DNA of 7,835 nucleotides from CAYLWW01 sp964387585 (GCA_964387585.1 CAYLWW010000067.1:1-7835); one strand, 5' to 3'. Numbered from the stretch's first letter, positions 1 to 6,816 are shown. Program-made: numbers and translations. Notes: a model not told the origin generated them from the sequence alone.

Positions 1-1028
1 TATTTAGGAAAGCTGCTGAGCATAACACGCAATCGCTCAAAGTATTATTTGATAAAGCAGATAAATATAGCATTGATGTTGAGAAAACTTTGAAAGCTGC
101 TGAGCATAAAACTGAATCTCTCGAATTCTCACTTAATAATTCAAATAAAGATATCATTAATGAAGCATTATCAGCAGATAATTATAAATTAATGAATTAC
201 ATCAGTAATAGTAAGGATTTGACTCACAGCAAAGAATCAATGCTTAAATATGCATTTTTAAAATTATCTAACGAAAAAATTAGTAAGATAAATGATGCTA
301 CACTGCTTTTTAAAATTTTAAATCAGTTTAAAGTATCAGAAGCTTTTCATGAGTTTAATAAAGTATCGTTACTACTTGAAAATATTAAAAATGATCTTGG
401 TATCATACCATCTTATGAATCTGAATTAGGTGAAATTAACCAAGATAAAAAAGATTTAAAAACTCCTAAATTACCTGAGAAGTTCTTAGGTTTAAAAAGG
501 CTTAACGATAATAGTATTATCCTGAATAATCCTAAAAATTACGATGATAAAACACATATTAAGCACACTGAAACTACTTATAATAATTCATTGAAAGAAC
601 TGTTTGCTAAATTTAGTAGTATTAAATTAGTGAAAAATCATGATGATTATGAGCTAATACTGCAAAAAGATTTGAAGAGATATAAAGTGATGAATCTTGA
701 TATTAAAAAGTATTTAGGTCTAAACTTAAAAGAAGTTATTAACATTATCTTGAATCCATCACACCCCTTAGACGAAAAGCTTATGGCGCAATTATCACAC
801 TTTCACGAAACAGGACAAGTGGTCGGCAATACTCTAGCTAATGCACAGGGAATCAATATCATAAGCGAAACAGATATTAATCCTATGAATAACTTGCATT
901 TAGTAGAAGCAATGCCTAATCAAGAAGAAACGATAGTAGAGTATTTCAATTTAGAGCCTACTAATATTCTTTCTTTTATCGCCTTATCATTCTTAAGCCA
1001 TAGTTTTGCTGGATTATCACATGATTAA
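1..1028 (+). CDS. C-terminal part of a repeat-containing protein of unknown function (5' end outside window)
   Basis: The reading frame is already open at base 3 and runs to the TAA at 1026-1028, giving at least 341 residues. The TTG at 90 is therefore not a credible start, and the gene begins left of the window. The visible N-terminal part holds two copies of a 28-residue unit. Unit 1 begins KAAEHNTQSL at base 9 and unit 2 begins KAAEHKTESL at base 93; the first ten residues match at eight positions and the rest diverges. The missing part may hold more units. Composition is rich in Lys, Asn, Leu and Ser, with probable helical or coiled stretches. I see no signal peptide in the visible part and no catalytic motif. 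The last 20 residues include a short hydrophobic run (ILSFIALSFLSHSFAGL), too weak to call a membrane anchor. I do not recognise the family. A large repeat protein in a rickettsial accessory region could be an effector or surface protein, but that is inference from context only. Confidence 0.75.
   Translation, partial: FRKAAEHNTQSLKVLFDKADKYSIDVEKTLKAAEHKTESLEFSLNNSNKDIINEALSADNYKLMNYISNSKDLTHSKESMLKYAFLKLSNEKISKINDATLLFKILNQFKVSEAFHEFNKVSLLLENIKNDLGIIPSYESELGEINQDKKDLKTPKLPEKFLGLKRLNDNSIILNNPKNYDDKTHIKHTETTYNNSLKELFAKFSSIKLVKNHDDYELILQKDLKRYKVMNLDIKKYLGLNLKEVINIILNPSHPLDEKLMAQLSHFHETGQVVGNTLANAQGINIISETDINPMNNLHLVEAMPNQEETIVEYFNLEPTNILSFIALSFLSHSFAGLSHD
9..176 (+). repeat. Two tandem 84-bp (28-codon) units inside the left-edge gene
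   Basis: The bases AAAGCTGCTGAGCATAA occur at 9 and again at 93, exactly 84 bases apart and in the same frame. Similarity is strong over the first ten codons of each unit and then fades. Unit 1 lies nearest the window edge, so the array may extend to the left. Confidence 0.6.
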
Positions 1029-1363
1029 TATAAAAATAGCGTAGTATACCTTTGATACTTCAACATCTGCGTTGTCAAATTTCGCAGGTTCACTGACGCT
1101 CACCTATTAATATAGGCTTTCCAAGCTTACCGCTAATTTTAACTATTGAAGTCTCCTTGGTAGATAAAAAAAGTCATGAAAAGCCGCCTAATTCCATTAT
1201 TCTAAAAGATTCTATTCAGAAAACGATCTATCGTTGAAACCTCGTTCTTCTTACTCAAGGCCAGATTCGGATCTACAATACATAAGGCAACGCTCCATTT
1301 GTAACGCTCTCCTATATTACATATATGCAATCGCTTCTTATTGCATCAAATACTCCAAACCTT
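1029..1363. other. Degenerate spacer with remnants of minus-strand coding sequence
   Basis: No intact gene is visible. The minus strand has short protein-like stretches split by stops and frame changes. One at 1090-1173 contains STKETSIVKISGKLGKP and ends GERQ-stop. One covering about 1197-1340 contains CIVDPNLALSKKNEVSTIDR. One at 1029-1103 contains SEPAKFDNADVEVSKVYYA and runs antisense into the preceding gene. The stretch looks less AT-rich than its neighbours. This is what a decayed gene or mobile repeat would look like. Landmarks here reappear in order in the spacer after rpoZ. Confidence 0.45.
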
Positions 1364-1548
1364 TTATCTCTTATTCAGTTCTAATCCCGAACCGAGTTTA
1401 CTAATATTAGACTTTTTTGATTTTTGAACAAAAGTCTCTTTTATACTTTCCTCCTTAGTTAATTCTTCAGTCTTTAGCTTTAACAAATCTTTAACTTCAG
1501 TAATCTTATTATAAACATAAGAAGCAACAGATAATATCAGCGTATTTT
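1364..1548 (-). pseudogene. Out-of-frame C-terminal tail of the ART-like gene
   Basis: A different minus frame is open from about 1546 to the TAA at 1366-1364 and reads NTLILSVASYVYN, then a Lys/Glu-rich tail. It contains KDLLKLKTEELTKEESIKE and ends ELNKR. A stop sits directly upstream in this frame, so it cannot start independently. Adding one A to the four-A run at 1548-1545 would join the frames as KEVLVPKNTLILSV. That is the strand-like ending expected after the catalytic Glu of an ART domain. The simplest reading is a one-base deletion in an A run, or a sequencing error in a homopolymer. The repaired protein would have about 188 residues. Confidence 0.5.
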
Positions 1549-1929
1549 AGGAACTAATACTTCTTTACCTTGACCAGATAATATAGGATATTTCCCTTGC
1601 TCAACATTCTTTTTCAAATCATCTACTCCTTCATAAAATTTACAAGCGTCAAGTGATAAAGCTATAATAAGGCAAGTGCCTTTACCGAAACGTAAAGCCT
1701 CCTCCTTATCTAAAGTATAAGATGTAAATACTGTATCCCTGCCTGAAGCATTGGCAGATGCATTTTCGTTACGCCCTATCTGAGTTACATATTGAGAAGC
1801 AATTTCGTCTACACTTAATTCAAGTGGATCTTGCGCCATTTTTTTACCAAAAACCTCAAGATGATTAGTCAAATGTGTAAGTTCTTTTATATTACTAGTT
1901 CCCCTATATAATATAATAATGTCTTTCAT
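1537..1929 (-). CDS. Putative ADP-ribosyltransferase-like protein (frameshifted at its 3' end)
   Basis: The frame encodes 130 residues from ATG at 1929 (an in-frame stop lies 9 bases upstream) to TGA at 1539-1537. There is no clear Shine-Dalgarno sequence. Three landmarks occur in the order expected of the R-S-E class of mono-ADP-ribosyltransferases: LYRGTS near the N-terminus (Arg9), FTSYT followed by ALRFG (Ser70, Phe81), and GKEVLVP (Glu123), where the family has its catalytic Glu followed by a strand. Such enzymes transfer ADP-ribose from NAD+ to protein targets and are often toxins or effectors. The residue two before Glu123 is Gly, so the usual ExE/QxE pair is incomplete. No signal peptide or membrane segment is visible. 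The frame ends abruptly just after EVLVPK, and the next frame continues sensibly (see 1364-1548), so this is probably a frameshifted version of a protein of about 188 residues. The fold assignment is by motif only and uncertain; the reading frame itself is more secure. Confidence 0.6.
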   Translation of the reverse strand: MKDIIILYRGTSNIKELTHLTNHLEVFGKKMAQDPLELSVDEIASQYVTQIGRNENASANASGRDTVFTSYTLDKEEALRFGKGTCLIIALSLDACKFYEGVDDLKKNVEQGKYPILSGQGKEVLVPKIR

Positions 1930-2298
1930 TTCTAAAACTTATTTTTAGTGATTAAATCAAAAATCAAGAAAATCTATCTAAAAAATAGATAAGCTAGTTA
2001 GTTTTAATGTATAGAAAGGAACAAAAGGAAGATGTCTCAAATCATTATCTATATTTTATAGCTTTGATTTTGACCTTAAAATAGAAAAATTCCATATACT
2101 TAGGCTCATAAAGATATAATATAAAATCTCATTTTAAAATAATCTAAAGAACTTTTTGAGATCAGCTTGCATAGTTACGCTGCATACGCTTATACACAAG
2201 CCTATCTCTATAGTTTATATCTCTTTTATAATGCCTTAGCTATAATAAAAAAACACTATGCTCAGAATTACAAAGCTAAAACCAAGCATATAAAAACA
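1930..2298. other. AT-rich spacer without a recognisable gene
   Basis: All frames are interrupted and I recognise no RNA gene. There is a small hairpin, TATCTA-5-TAGATA, at 1975-1991. At about 2165-2201 the segment starting GCTTGCATAG and ending CACAAGC can form a weak 5-bp outer stem. Neither has a T tract that would make it a convincing terminator. A plus-strand open frame starting here at 2167 is a shadow of the Cys-rich gene on the other strand. Confidence 0.4.
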
Positions 2299-2556
2299 TT
2301 ACCTCACTATCACTGTACCTCCACAGTCGGTATAACAAATATGATAGTTGGACTCACAATTGATCCTACAATCTTCGGTAATGCATTCACTCCTGCAGTT
2401 ATCACGACGAACTGTACAATGAGCTGCACAATCCCTCCCTTCTGGAGTTGAAGGTTGTATATCTCTATAAATTTGAGCGTAACTTAAACTTGAAAATTCA
2501 GCCAAAGCAAAAAATATAGCAAAAATAGTAAATAAAATTCCTAGCTTAAAGCGCAT
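2299..2556 (-). CDS. Small secreted eight-cysteine protein, predicted helical hairpin
   Basis: The gene encodes 85 residues. Residues 1-27 form a clear Sec signal peptide: MRFK basic start, hydrophobic core of Leu/Ile/Phe/Ala, and a probable signal peptidase I site after Ser-Tyr-Ala27. The mature part of about 58 residues has eight cysteines at 43, 47, 54, 58, 63, 67, 74 and 78, i.e. CX3C-X6-CX3C-X4-CX3C-X6-CX3C. Positions 43-58 and 63-78 also look like a 20-residue tandem repeat (DCAAHC... and DCRINC...). The spacing puts all four cysteines of each half on one helix face, with a four-residue turn (ITED) between, so a disulfide-stapled pair of antiparallel helices is expected. A GAGG ribosome binding site precedes the ATG by ten bases, which supports this start and this strand over the overlapping plus-strand frame. 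I do not recognise a family. Export to the oxidising periplasm or beyond is inferred; the role is unknown. Confidence 0.8.
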   Translation of the reverse strand: MRFKLGILFTIFAIFFALAEFSSLSYAQIYRDIQPSTPEGRDCAAHCTVRRDNCRSECITEDCRINCESNYHICYTDCGGTVIVR

Positions 2557-2566
2557 AAGTAATATA

Positions 2567-2570
2567 CCTC
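2567..2570 (-). promoter_or_regulatory. Ribosome binding site (GAGG) of the Cys-rich protein gene
   Basis: The minus strand reads GAGG ten bases before the ATG at 2556-2554. It is the clearest Shine-Dalgarno sequence in the window. Most other genes here lack one, so it helps decide both strand and start of this short gene. Confidence 0.6.
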
Positions 2571-2637
2571 GTTTTTTTATTTCTCATATACAAATTAGTA
2601 AACACACCTTTTTATTAAGATTAGCTTTTTTGAATAG

Positions 2638-2666
2638 ATAGAATAAATTAATCACTACTATTCTAT
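2638..2666. repeat. 8-bp perfect inverted repeat between the Cys-rich gene and prfB
   Basis: ATAGAATA at 2638-2645 and TATTCTAT at 2659-2666 are perfect inverted copies with a 13-base loop. They lie about 90 bases past the prfB stop and about 80 bases upstream of the Cys-rich gene. The hairpin could affect either, but there is no T run after it on the minus strand, so it is not a standard terminator. In such AT-rich sequence it may be chance. Confidence 0.3.
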
Positions 2667-2753
2667 AAACTAAGTAATAACTTTTAAGTGCAAATTATTC
2701 AATAGAGAGTATATAAAAATTTTCTAAAGCACAACTCTAAATATCTATATATT

Positions 2754-3876
2754 TTATTTTTTACTTAAACCTTTGCCAAAAATTCCTAATTTTAAGTTAG
2801 AACGTATAAACTCATCAATTTCCCCATCTAAAACAGACTCAGAATTACCTGTTTCGTAATCACTCCTTAAATCTTTAACCAATTGATAAGGATGTAATAC
2901 ATAAGAGCGAATCTGATGCCCCCAACCTATATCAGTTTTACTATTATGCTCTTTGCTTAATTGATTTTCTCTGTTTTTTAACTCTAAATCATATAGACGA
3001 GATTTTAACATACTCATACACTCGCTTTTATTTTTATGCTGCGATCTATTACTTTGCGATTGTACAACTATACCAGTAGGTAAATGGGTAATTCTTACCG
3101 CACTATCAGTGGTATTTACATGCTGGCCACCAGCTCCAGATGAACGATAAGTATCTATACGCAAATCTGAATCTTTTATTTCAATATTAATATTTTCATC
3201 CACTACTGGATAGATAGAGACGCTAGCAAAACTCGTATGCCTCTTCCCTGCACTATTAAATGGAGATAATCTTACTAAGCGATGAACTCCAGCTTCCGTT
3301 TTCAGCCAACCATAAACATTTTCTCCTTCTATTTTTAATGTAACGCTTTTTATACCGGCCTCTTCACCACTAAGATAATCTATTACACTAACTTTATATC
3401 TGTGTCGCTCAGCCCACCTAGTATACATACGCAATAACATTGAAGCCCAATCATCACTTTCAGTTCCTCCAGCACCAGAATGAATTTCAACAAAACCACT
3501 ACTTGAGTCAGCCTCTCCTGAAAACATGCACTCAATTTCTTGCAACTTAACTAGATTAGCTAACTTAGATAAATTTTGTATAATTTCATTTTTACCTACC
3601 TCATCATTATCCAACTCAGTTAATTGAAATAGATCTAATGAAAGGCTTAAATCGTCCTCTATCTTTTTTATAGAATTTATTCTATTACTCAGATAACTAC
3701 GCTCTTTTAATAATTTTTTAGCATTAACGGTATCATTCCATAAATTAGGATTTTCACACTCTTCATCTAGCTTAGCTAATTGATTTATCGCTGTTTCCCA
3801 GTTAAAGATAGCCTTTTAATAAGGTTATGGAATATTGAATTTTCTCTTTTAATGAGTTAATTTCTAATTCTATCAT
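2754..3876 (-). CDS. prfB: Peptide chain release factor 2, made by programmed +1 frameshifting
   Basis: RF2 ends translation at UGA and UAA by triggering peptide release in the ribosome. The coding sequence has two parts. A 24-codon leader starts at ATG 3876 (MIELEINSLKEK...LLKGYL) and ends at TAA 3804-3802. The main frame continues one base on with NWETAINQLAKL to the TAA at 2756-2754. Joined by a +1 shift the protein has 373 residues, close to E. coli RF2 (365). Family landmarks fall where expected: NPNLWND in the N-terminal domain, the stop-codon-reading SPF at about 204-206, and the catalytic GGQ within SGAGGQHVN at about 249-251. RSQHKNK and GWGHQIRSYVL are also conserved. SPF rather than PxT identifies RF2, not RF1. 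The TTG at 3614 gives only a 286-residue frame and is an artefact of ignoring the frameshift. No strong Shine-Dalgarno precedes ATG 3876. htpG lies 86 bases upstream on the same strand, so co-transcription is possible. Confidence 0.93.
3801..3816 (-). promoter_or_regulatory. prfB programmed +1 frameshift site with a UAA stop
   Basis: Reading the minus strand from 3816, the codons are AAA GGC TAT CTT TAA, followed by C. This matches the classical prfB site (AGG GGG TAT CTT TGA C) in position (codon 25), in the encoded Gly-Tyr-Leu and in the slippery CTT T. Sliding from CTT to TTT on the mRNA places AAC (Asn) next and enters the RF2 frame. Two things differ: the stop is TAA rather than TGA, and the internal Shine-Dalgarno-like stimulator is reduced to AAAAGG. 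In the known mechanism scarce RF2 slows termination at UGA and so favours the shift. UAA is also read by RF1, so RF2-specific feedback should be weaker here. Confidence 0.88.
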
Positions 3877-3906
3877 ATTTCAAATTTTATTAAGAAGTTA
3901 AGAATT

Positions 3907-3963
3907 TATTTATATAGCAAAGTTATAAAAGCATAAAAAATAATAAGCTGATATTTATATAGC
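3907..3963. repeat. 12-bp direct repeat in the htpG-prfB spacer
   Basis: TATTTATATAGC occurs at 3907-3918 and at 3952-3963, 45 bases apart; the second copy reaches the last base of the htpG stop codon. It is all but made of A and T, so chance or local duplication are both possible. I see no terminator in this 86-base spacer. Confidence 0.35.
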
Positions 3964-5837
3964 TATAATGTTTTTAATAATAATTTGCTAATAGTTGAAG
4001 CAAACTCACACGGATCATTAAGTGGCTCCCCAGCTATTAAACAAGCTTGATTAAATATAATCATTACTAAATCAATTAAGTAAGTACTATCATTCTTTTG
4101 CTCTGAACTAAGTTCTCTAGACAACTTTTGCAATATCGGATGTTGAGGATTGATTTCTAAAATTTTAGCAGATTTATGTGCTAGTTGTTTTTGTTCAATT
4201 AACATCTTTTCCATATTAATGTTCATTGAACCTTCAGAAATACTTAGACAAGCAGGGCTATCTATAAGCTTAGTCGATATCTTTACTTCTTTTATTTTTT
4301 CTCCCAAAACTGATTTTATATAACTAGTTAACTGCTGCTCATCTAATTGAGCTTTATTTTGCTCTTGATCCGATTCAACCTTATCTTCAATTTTTTTTAT
4401 TTTATCAAGATCAATGTTAGAGCGACTAACTAAGGTTAATTCCTTGTTTTTATATTGGTTGATTACATTTACCCAAAAATGATCAACCGTATCCTTCAAT
4501 AAAATAACTTCTATATCTCTCTTAATAAATCCTTCTAATTGAGGATTGCGTTTCATAATTTCCAAATCATCTCCAGTTATATAGTATATCTCATTTTGAT
4601 TCTCGACCATATTTTCTATATATTGCTCTAAGCTAACTAGATTAGCTCCAGATTTAGTCGAATAAAAACGACATACCTCAAGCAAATCTTCTTTTTCCTC
4701 TAAAGCAGGTTCACACAACCCTTCTTTTAAAACTTCACCAAAATTGCTCCAAAAATTTTCATAATCTTTAGCATCCTCGTTTGCTTTTTTCTTTAATGAG
4801 CTTAATATCTTTTTGGTAATAGATTTACGTATTTTTTGTATTGTATTATTGTGTTGTAGTGTTTCTCTACTAATATTTAGAGGTAGATCTTCTGAATCTA
4901 TAATACCACGTAAAAACCTTAAGTACTGAGGCACTAAAGATATATTACTATCAGTAATAAACACTCTTCTTATGTATAACTTTACTTGTGTCTTACGTTC
5001 AGGATTAAATAAATCAAATGGTTTTTTACTTGGAATATATAATAAGCTCACATACTCTAAGTTACCTTCTATTTTATTATGCAAAGTCATCCATGGCTCA
5101 TCTGGGCTATGTGCAACATATTGATAAAAATCTTTGTATTCTTCTGTACTTACTTCAGAAGGAGATTTCACCCATAAAGCCTTGCCTGTATTTATCTGCT
5201 CGACTTTATTATCTTCATCTATTAATTCTATAGGAAATGTTATATGATCAGAATAAGTTGTAATTATATGTCTTAGCCTATATTTTTCTAAATATTCCAC
5301 TTCACTTGGCTTAATCTTAAGTTTAATGATTGTTCCTCTACTTAAGTTTTCGTTATGCTCACTAATATTATAGTCTTCTTGACCATCAGATTCCCAAACA
5401 TAAGTTTTATTACTATCTAGCTTAGTAGTATAAACAGTTACTAAATCAGAAATCATAAAAGCTGAATAAAACCCTACACCAAATTGCCCTATTAATTGAG
5501 TGGAATTTTTATCATTAGAATTCAATGCTTCAATAAATTTTTGCGTACCTGAACTAGCTATAGTACCTAAATTTTCTATTAAATCATCTTTATCCATCCC
5601 TATCCCATTATCTTCTATAATCAAACAATGGTTTGGTTTATCGATTTTTACTCTAATCTTCAGGGGCTCTTCTAGTAAGTTTGGCTTTTGTATGCCTTCA
5701 TAGCGCGCTTTATCACATGCATCTGAAGCATTCGATATTAACTCTCTTAAAAATATATCTTTATTAGTATAAATCGAGTGTATCATAAGCTTTAGTATTT
5801 TCCCTACTTCAGCTCCAAATTTTTGTTTCATAACCAT
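3963..5837 (-). CDS. htpG: Chaperone protein HtpG (bacterial Hsp90)
   Basis: The product is a cytosolic ATP-dependent dimeric chaperone that remodels client proteins with the DnaK system. At 624 residues it has normal bacterial Hsp90 length. The N-terminal GHKL ATPase domain shows RELISNASDA (Glu32 is the expected catalytic base, Asn36 binds Mg-ATP), DNGIGM (Asp76 contacts adenine), GTIASSGTQKF in the lid, and GQFGVGFYSAF at about 117-127. The middle domain follows with FDLFNPERKTQVKLYIRRVFI, broken here after 20 residues, and LPLNISRETLQ. The C-terminal dimerisation domain closes with GEPLNDPCEFASTISKLL. The eukaryotic MEEVD tail is absent, as expected. The ATG at 5837 is used; a second Met two codons on (MKQKFGAEV) is an equally good start, and neither has a Shine-Dalgarno sequence. 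The stop is TAG. Plus-strand open frames inside it are shadows. Confidence 0.97.
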   Translation of the reverse strand: MVMKQKFGAEVGKILKLMIHSIYTNKDIFLRELISNASDACDKARYEGIQKPNLLEEPLKIRVKIDKPNHCLIIEDNGIGMDKDDLIENLGTIASSGTQKFIEALNSNDKNSTQLIGQFGVGFYSAFMISDLVTVYTTKLDSNKTYVWESDGQEDYNISEHNENLSRGTIIKLKIKPSEVEYLEKYRLRHIITTYSDHITFPIELIDEDNKVEQINTGKALWVKSPSEVSTEEYKDFYQYVAHSPDEPWMTLHNKIEGNLEYVSLLYIPSKKPFDLFNPERKTQVKLYIRRVFITDSNISLVPQYLRFLRGIIDSEDLPLNISRETLQHNNTIQKIRKSITKKILSSLKKKANEDAKDYENFWSNFGEVLKEGLCEPALEEKEDLLEVCRFYSTKSGANLVSLEQYIENMVENQNEIYYITGDDLEIMKRNPQLEGFIKRDIEVILLKDTVDHFWVNVINQYKNKELTLVSRSNIDLDKIKKIEDKVESDQEQNKAQLDEQQLTSYIKSVLGEKIKEVKISTKLIDSPACLSISEGSMNINMEKMLIEQKQLAHKSAKILEINPQHPILQKLSRELSSEQKNDSTYLIDLVMIIFNQACLIAGEPLNDPCEFASTISKLLLKTL

Positions 5838-5874
5838 TAATATAAATTATTTAAAGTTGTTTTGATTAATAACT

Positions 5875-5880
5875 ACTATA
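5875..5880 (-). promoter_or_regulatory. Possible -10 element of htpG
   Basis: The minus strand reads TATAGT 37 bases before the htpG ATG. Upstream is CTTGCTTTTCTC, whose TTGCTT could serve as a weak -35 but at a 21-base spacing, too long for a standard promoter. No heat-shock sigma consensus and no CIRCE repeat are visible. This is a weak call in very AT-rich DNA. Confidence 0.2.
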
Positions 5881-5929
5881 TTTAATTAGGTAAGTTAAAG
5901 AGAAAAGCAAGGTGTACTTCTAAATATTT

Positions 5930-5952
5930 CTTAGAAATGAAGATTTCTTAAG
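5930..5952. repeat. Hairpin between the lipoprotein gene and htpG
   Basis: CTTAGAAAT and ATTTCTTAAG pair over nine base pairs with one bulged T around a GAAG tetraloop. It lies about 75 bases after the lipoprotein stop and about 93 bases before the htpG start, both on the minus strand. It could be a transcription terminator of the former or a 5' leader structure of the latter. There is no T run after it, so an intrinsic terminator is unlikely by standard criteria. Confidence 0.4.
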
Positions 5953-6026
5953 CAATATTACAGGTGCAGAGTCTACAAATCACTACATTAGATACGAGAA
6001 AATAGCGAAGTTTTTATTTATCAGCT

Positions 6027-6641
6027 TTATTTAAAATTTTTAGCAGATTCATTAGTAAACTTAATCTTTCTAGCATTAATTAAAATTTTCTCCTCGATAC
6101 TTTGAGATAAGGAAATAGAAGGCTCTGCAGACTGCCAATTGCCTTTATCTAAATTTTTTACTTCTTTAAATGCTGTTACTTTTACAGATTGTGATTTAAG
6201 TTCATTGCCTAATAATAAAATATTTAGCTTGTACCTATCTCTGCTGTTATTGCTTGTTTGATACCAGTCGGTTGTTATAATGCCTAACTTAGAGTCTACT
6301 ATAGATATAGGCATAACAGATACCACATTTAAAGCTGCTTGCCATATGTAAGGATTTTTTGATAACTCTATTTCTTTCGCATTAGCAATTCCACTGTTAG
6401 CTTGTACTTTATTTGTATTTGCATTTAATACAGTGGGATTATTTTTATTACTATCCCATATCACTAAATCTCCAAACAATTTTCCTATCCTTTCTTCTCG
6501 TATCTCTGAGAAAGATTTTGGATAAGTATATTTAACTTCTGTATTATTACTACAAGCTGTAATAGCTAAAATTACTGTAATTAAGAATGTTAGGGTAGTA
6601 GTATTTTTTTTAGAATAGAGCATATTTATTAGAAATTGCAT
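6027..6641 (-). CDS. Lipoprotein resembling the alphaproteobacterial DUF3576 family
   Basis: The frame encodes 204 residues and stops at TAA. The N-terminus is a lipoprotein signal: KK, a hydrophobic stretch (TLTFLITVILAI), then a lipobox ITAC with the lipidated Cys at residue 30, so the mature protein should be anchored in the envelope. The second Met (MLYSKK, start at 6623) gives a more typical 23-residue signal peptide and is probably the true start; neither Met has a Shine-Dalgarno sequence. The mature part has YPKSFSEIREERIGKLFGD near its start, then NPYIWQAALNVVSVMPI, then GIITTDWYQTS and RYKLNILLLGNELKSQSVKV. That order, with the Trp-Gln-Ala-Ala-Leu and Ile-Thr-Asp-Trp-Tyr segments, is what I know from DUF3576 lipoproteins. 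The molecular function of that family is not known to me; an outer-membrane role is inference. It is alone, 189 bases from htpG, and is divergent from rpoZ. Confidence 0.8.
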   Translation of the reverse strand: MQFLINMLYSKKNTTTLTFLITVILAITACSNNTEVKYTYPKSFSEIREERIGKLFGDLVIWDSNKNNPTVLNANTNKVQANSGIANAKEIELSKNPYIWQAALNVVSVMPISIVDSKLGIITTDWYQTSNNSRDRYKLNILLLGNELKSQSVKVTAFKEVKNLDKGNWQSAEPSISLSQSIEEKILINARKIKFTNESAKNFK

Positions 6642-6745
6642 TAATATATAAGTTGCATTTTATATTACAAGGTATTATACATTTTTATATACCTTATAAA
6701 AATAATCAAGCAAACTAATTTTGTCTCCAAATAAAAATTTTTCCT

Positions 6746-6790
6746 ATTACAATAGATAATACTGGAGTAATTTATCTAAAAATTAGCTAG
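6746..6790 (+). repeat. Possible fragment of a dispersed degenerate element
   Basis: Codons from 6746 read ITIDNTGVIYLKIS and stop at TAG 6788-6790. The core resembles ITTETGVITWCYLS on the minus strand at 7435-7524. At DNA level ACTGGAGTAAT (6761-6771) is the exact reverse complement of 7478-7488. It is short, so chance similarity is not excluded. Confidence 0.35.
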
Positions 6791-6810
6791 GAAGTTTTGA
6801 TTAAAAATAT

Positions 6811-6816
6811 TATAAT
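6811..6816 (+). promoter_or_regulatory. Possible -10 element of rpoZ
   Basis: TATAAT matches the -10 consensus about 100 bases upstream of the rpoZ start. No TTGACA-like -35 lies at 16-18 bases; the nearest TTGATT is only 8 bases away. Weak evidence in AT-rich sequence. Confidence 0.25.

Noticed and set aside
1029..1103. Minus-strand peptide containing SEPAKFDNADVEVSKVYYA as a real gene
   Set aside because: It begins just after a TAG without a good start or ribosome binding site and runs antisense into the left-edge gene. It is kept only as part of the degenerate spacer.
1537..1550. Programmed -1 frameshift joining the two ART-like frames
   Set aside because: The site CCT AAA ATA is not a proper slippery heptamer, since slipping AAA back one base gives TAA, and a four-A run is too short for efficient transcriptional slippage. 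A mutation or sequencing error is simpler.
2167..2451. Plus-strand 94-residue open frame
   Set aside because: It overlaps the Cys-rich gene antisense. The minus frame has a signal peptide, regular cysteine spacing and a ribosome binding site, while this one has none of these.
3612..3614. TTG as the prfB start
   Set aside because: Conserved RF2 sequence (NWETAINQ, NPNLWND) continues upstream in the same frame to the frameshift site and then into a leader with an ATG.
5018..5233. Plus-strand open frame inside htpG
   Set aside because: Antisense shadow of a strongly conserved htpG region, with no coding signal of its own. The same holds for the plus-strand frame at 5500-5703.
5838..6026. CIRCE or heat-shock sigma promoter for htpG
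   Set aside because: I looked for TTAGCACTC-N9-GAGTGCTAA and for CTTGAAA with CCCCAT. Neither is present.
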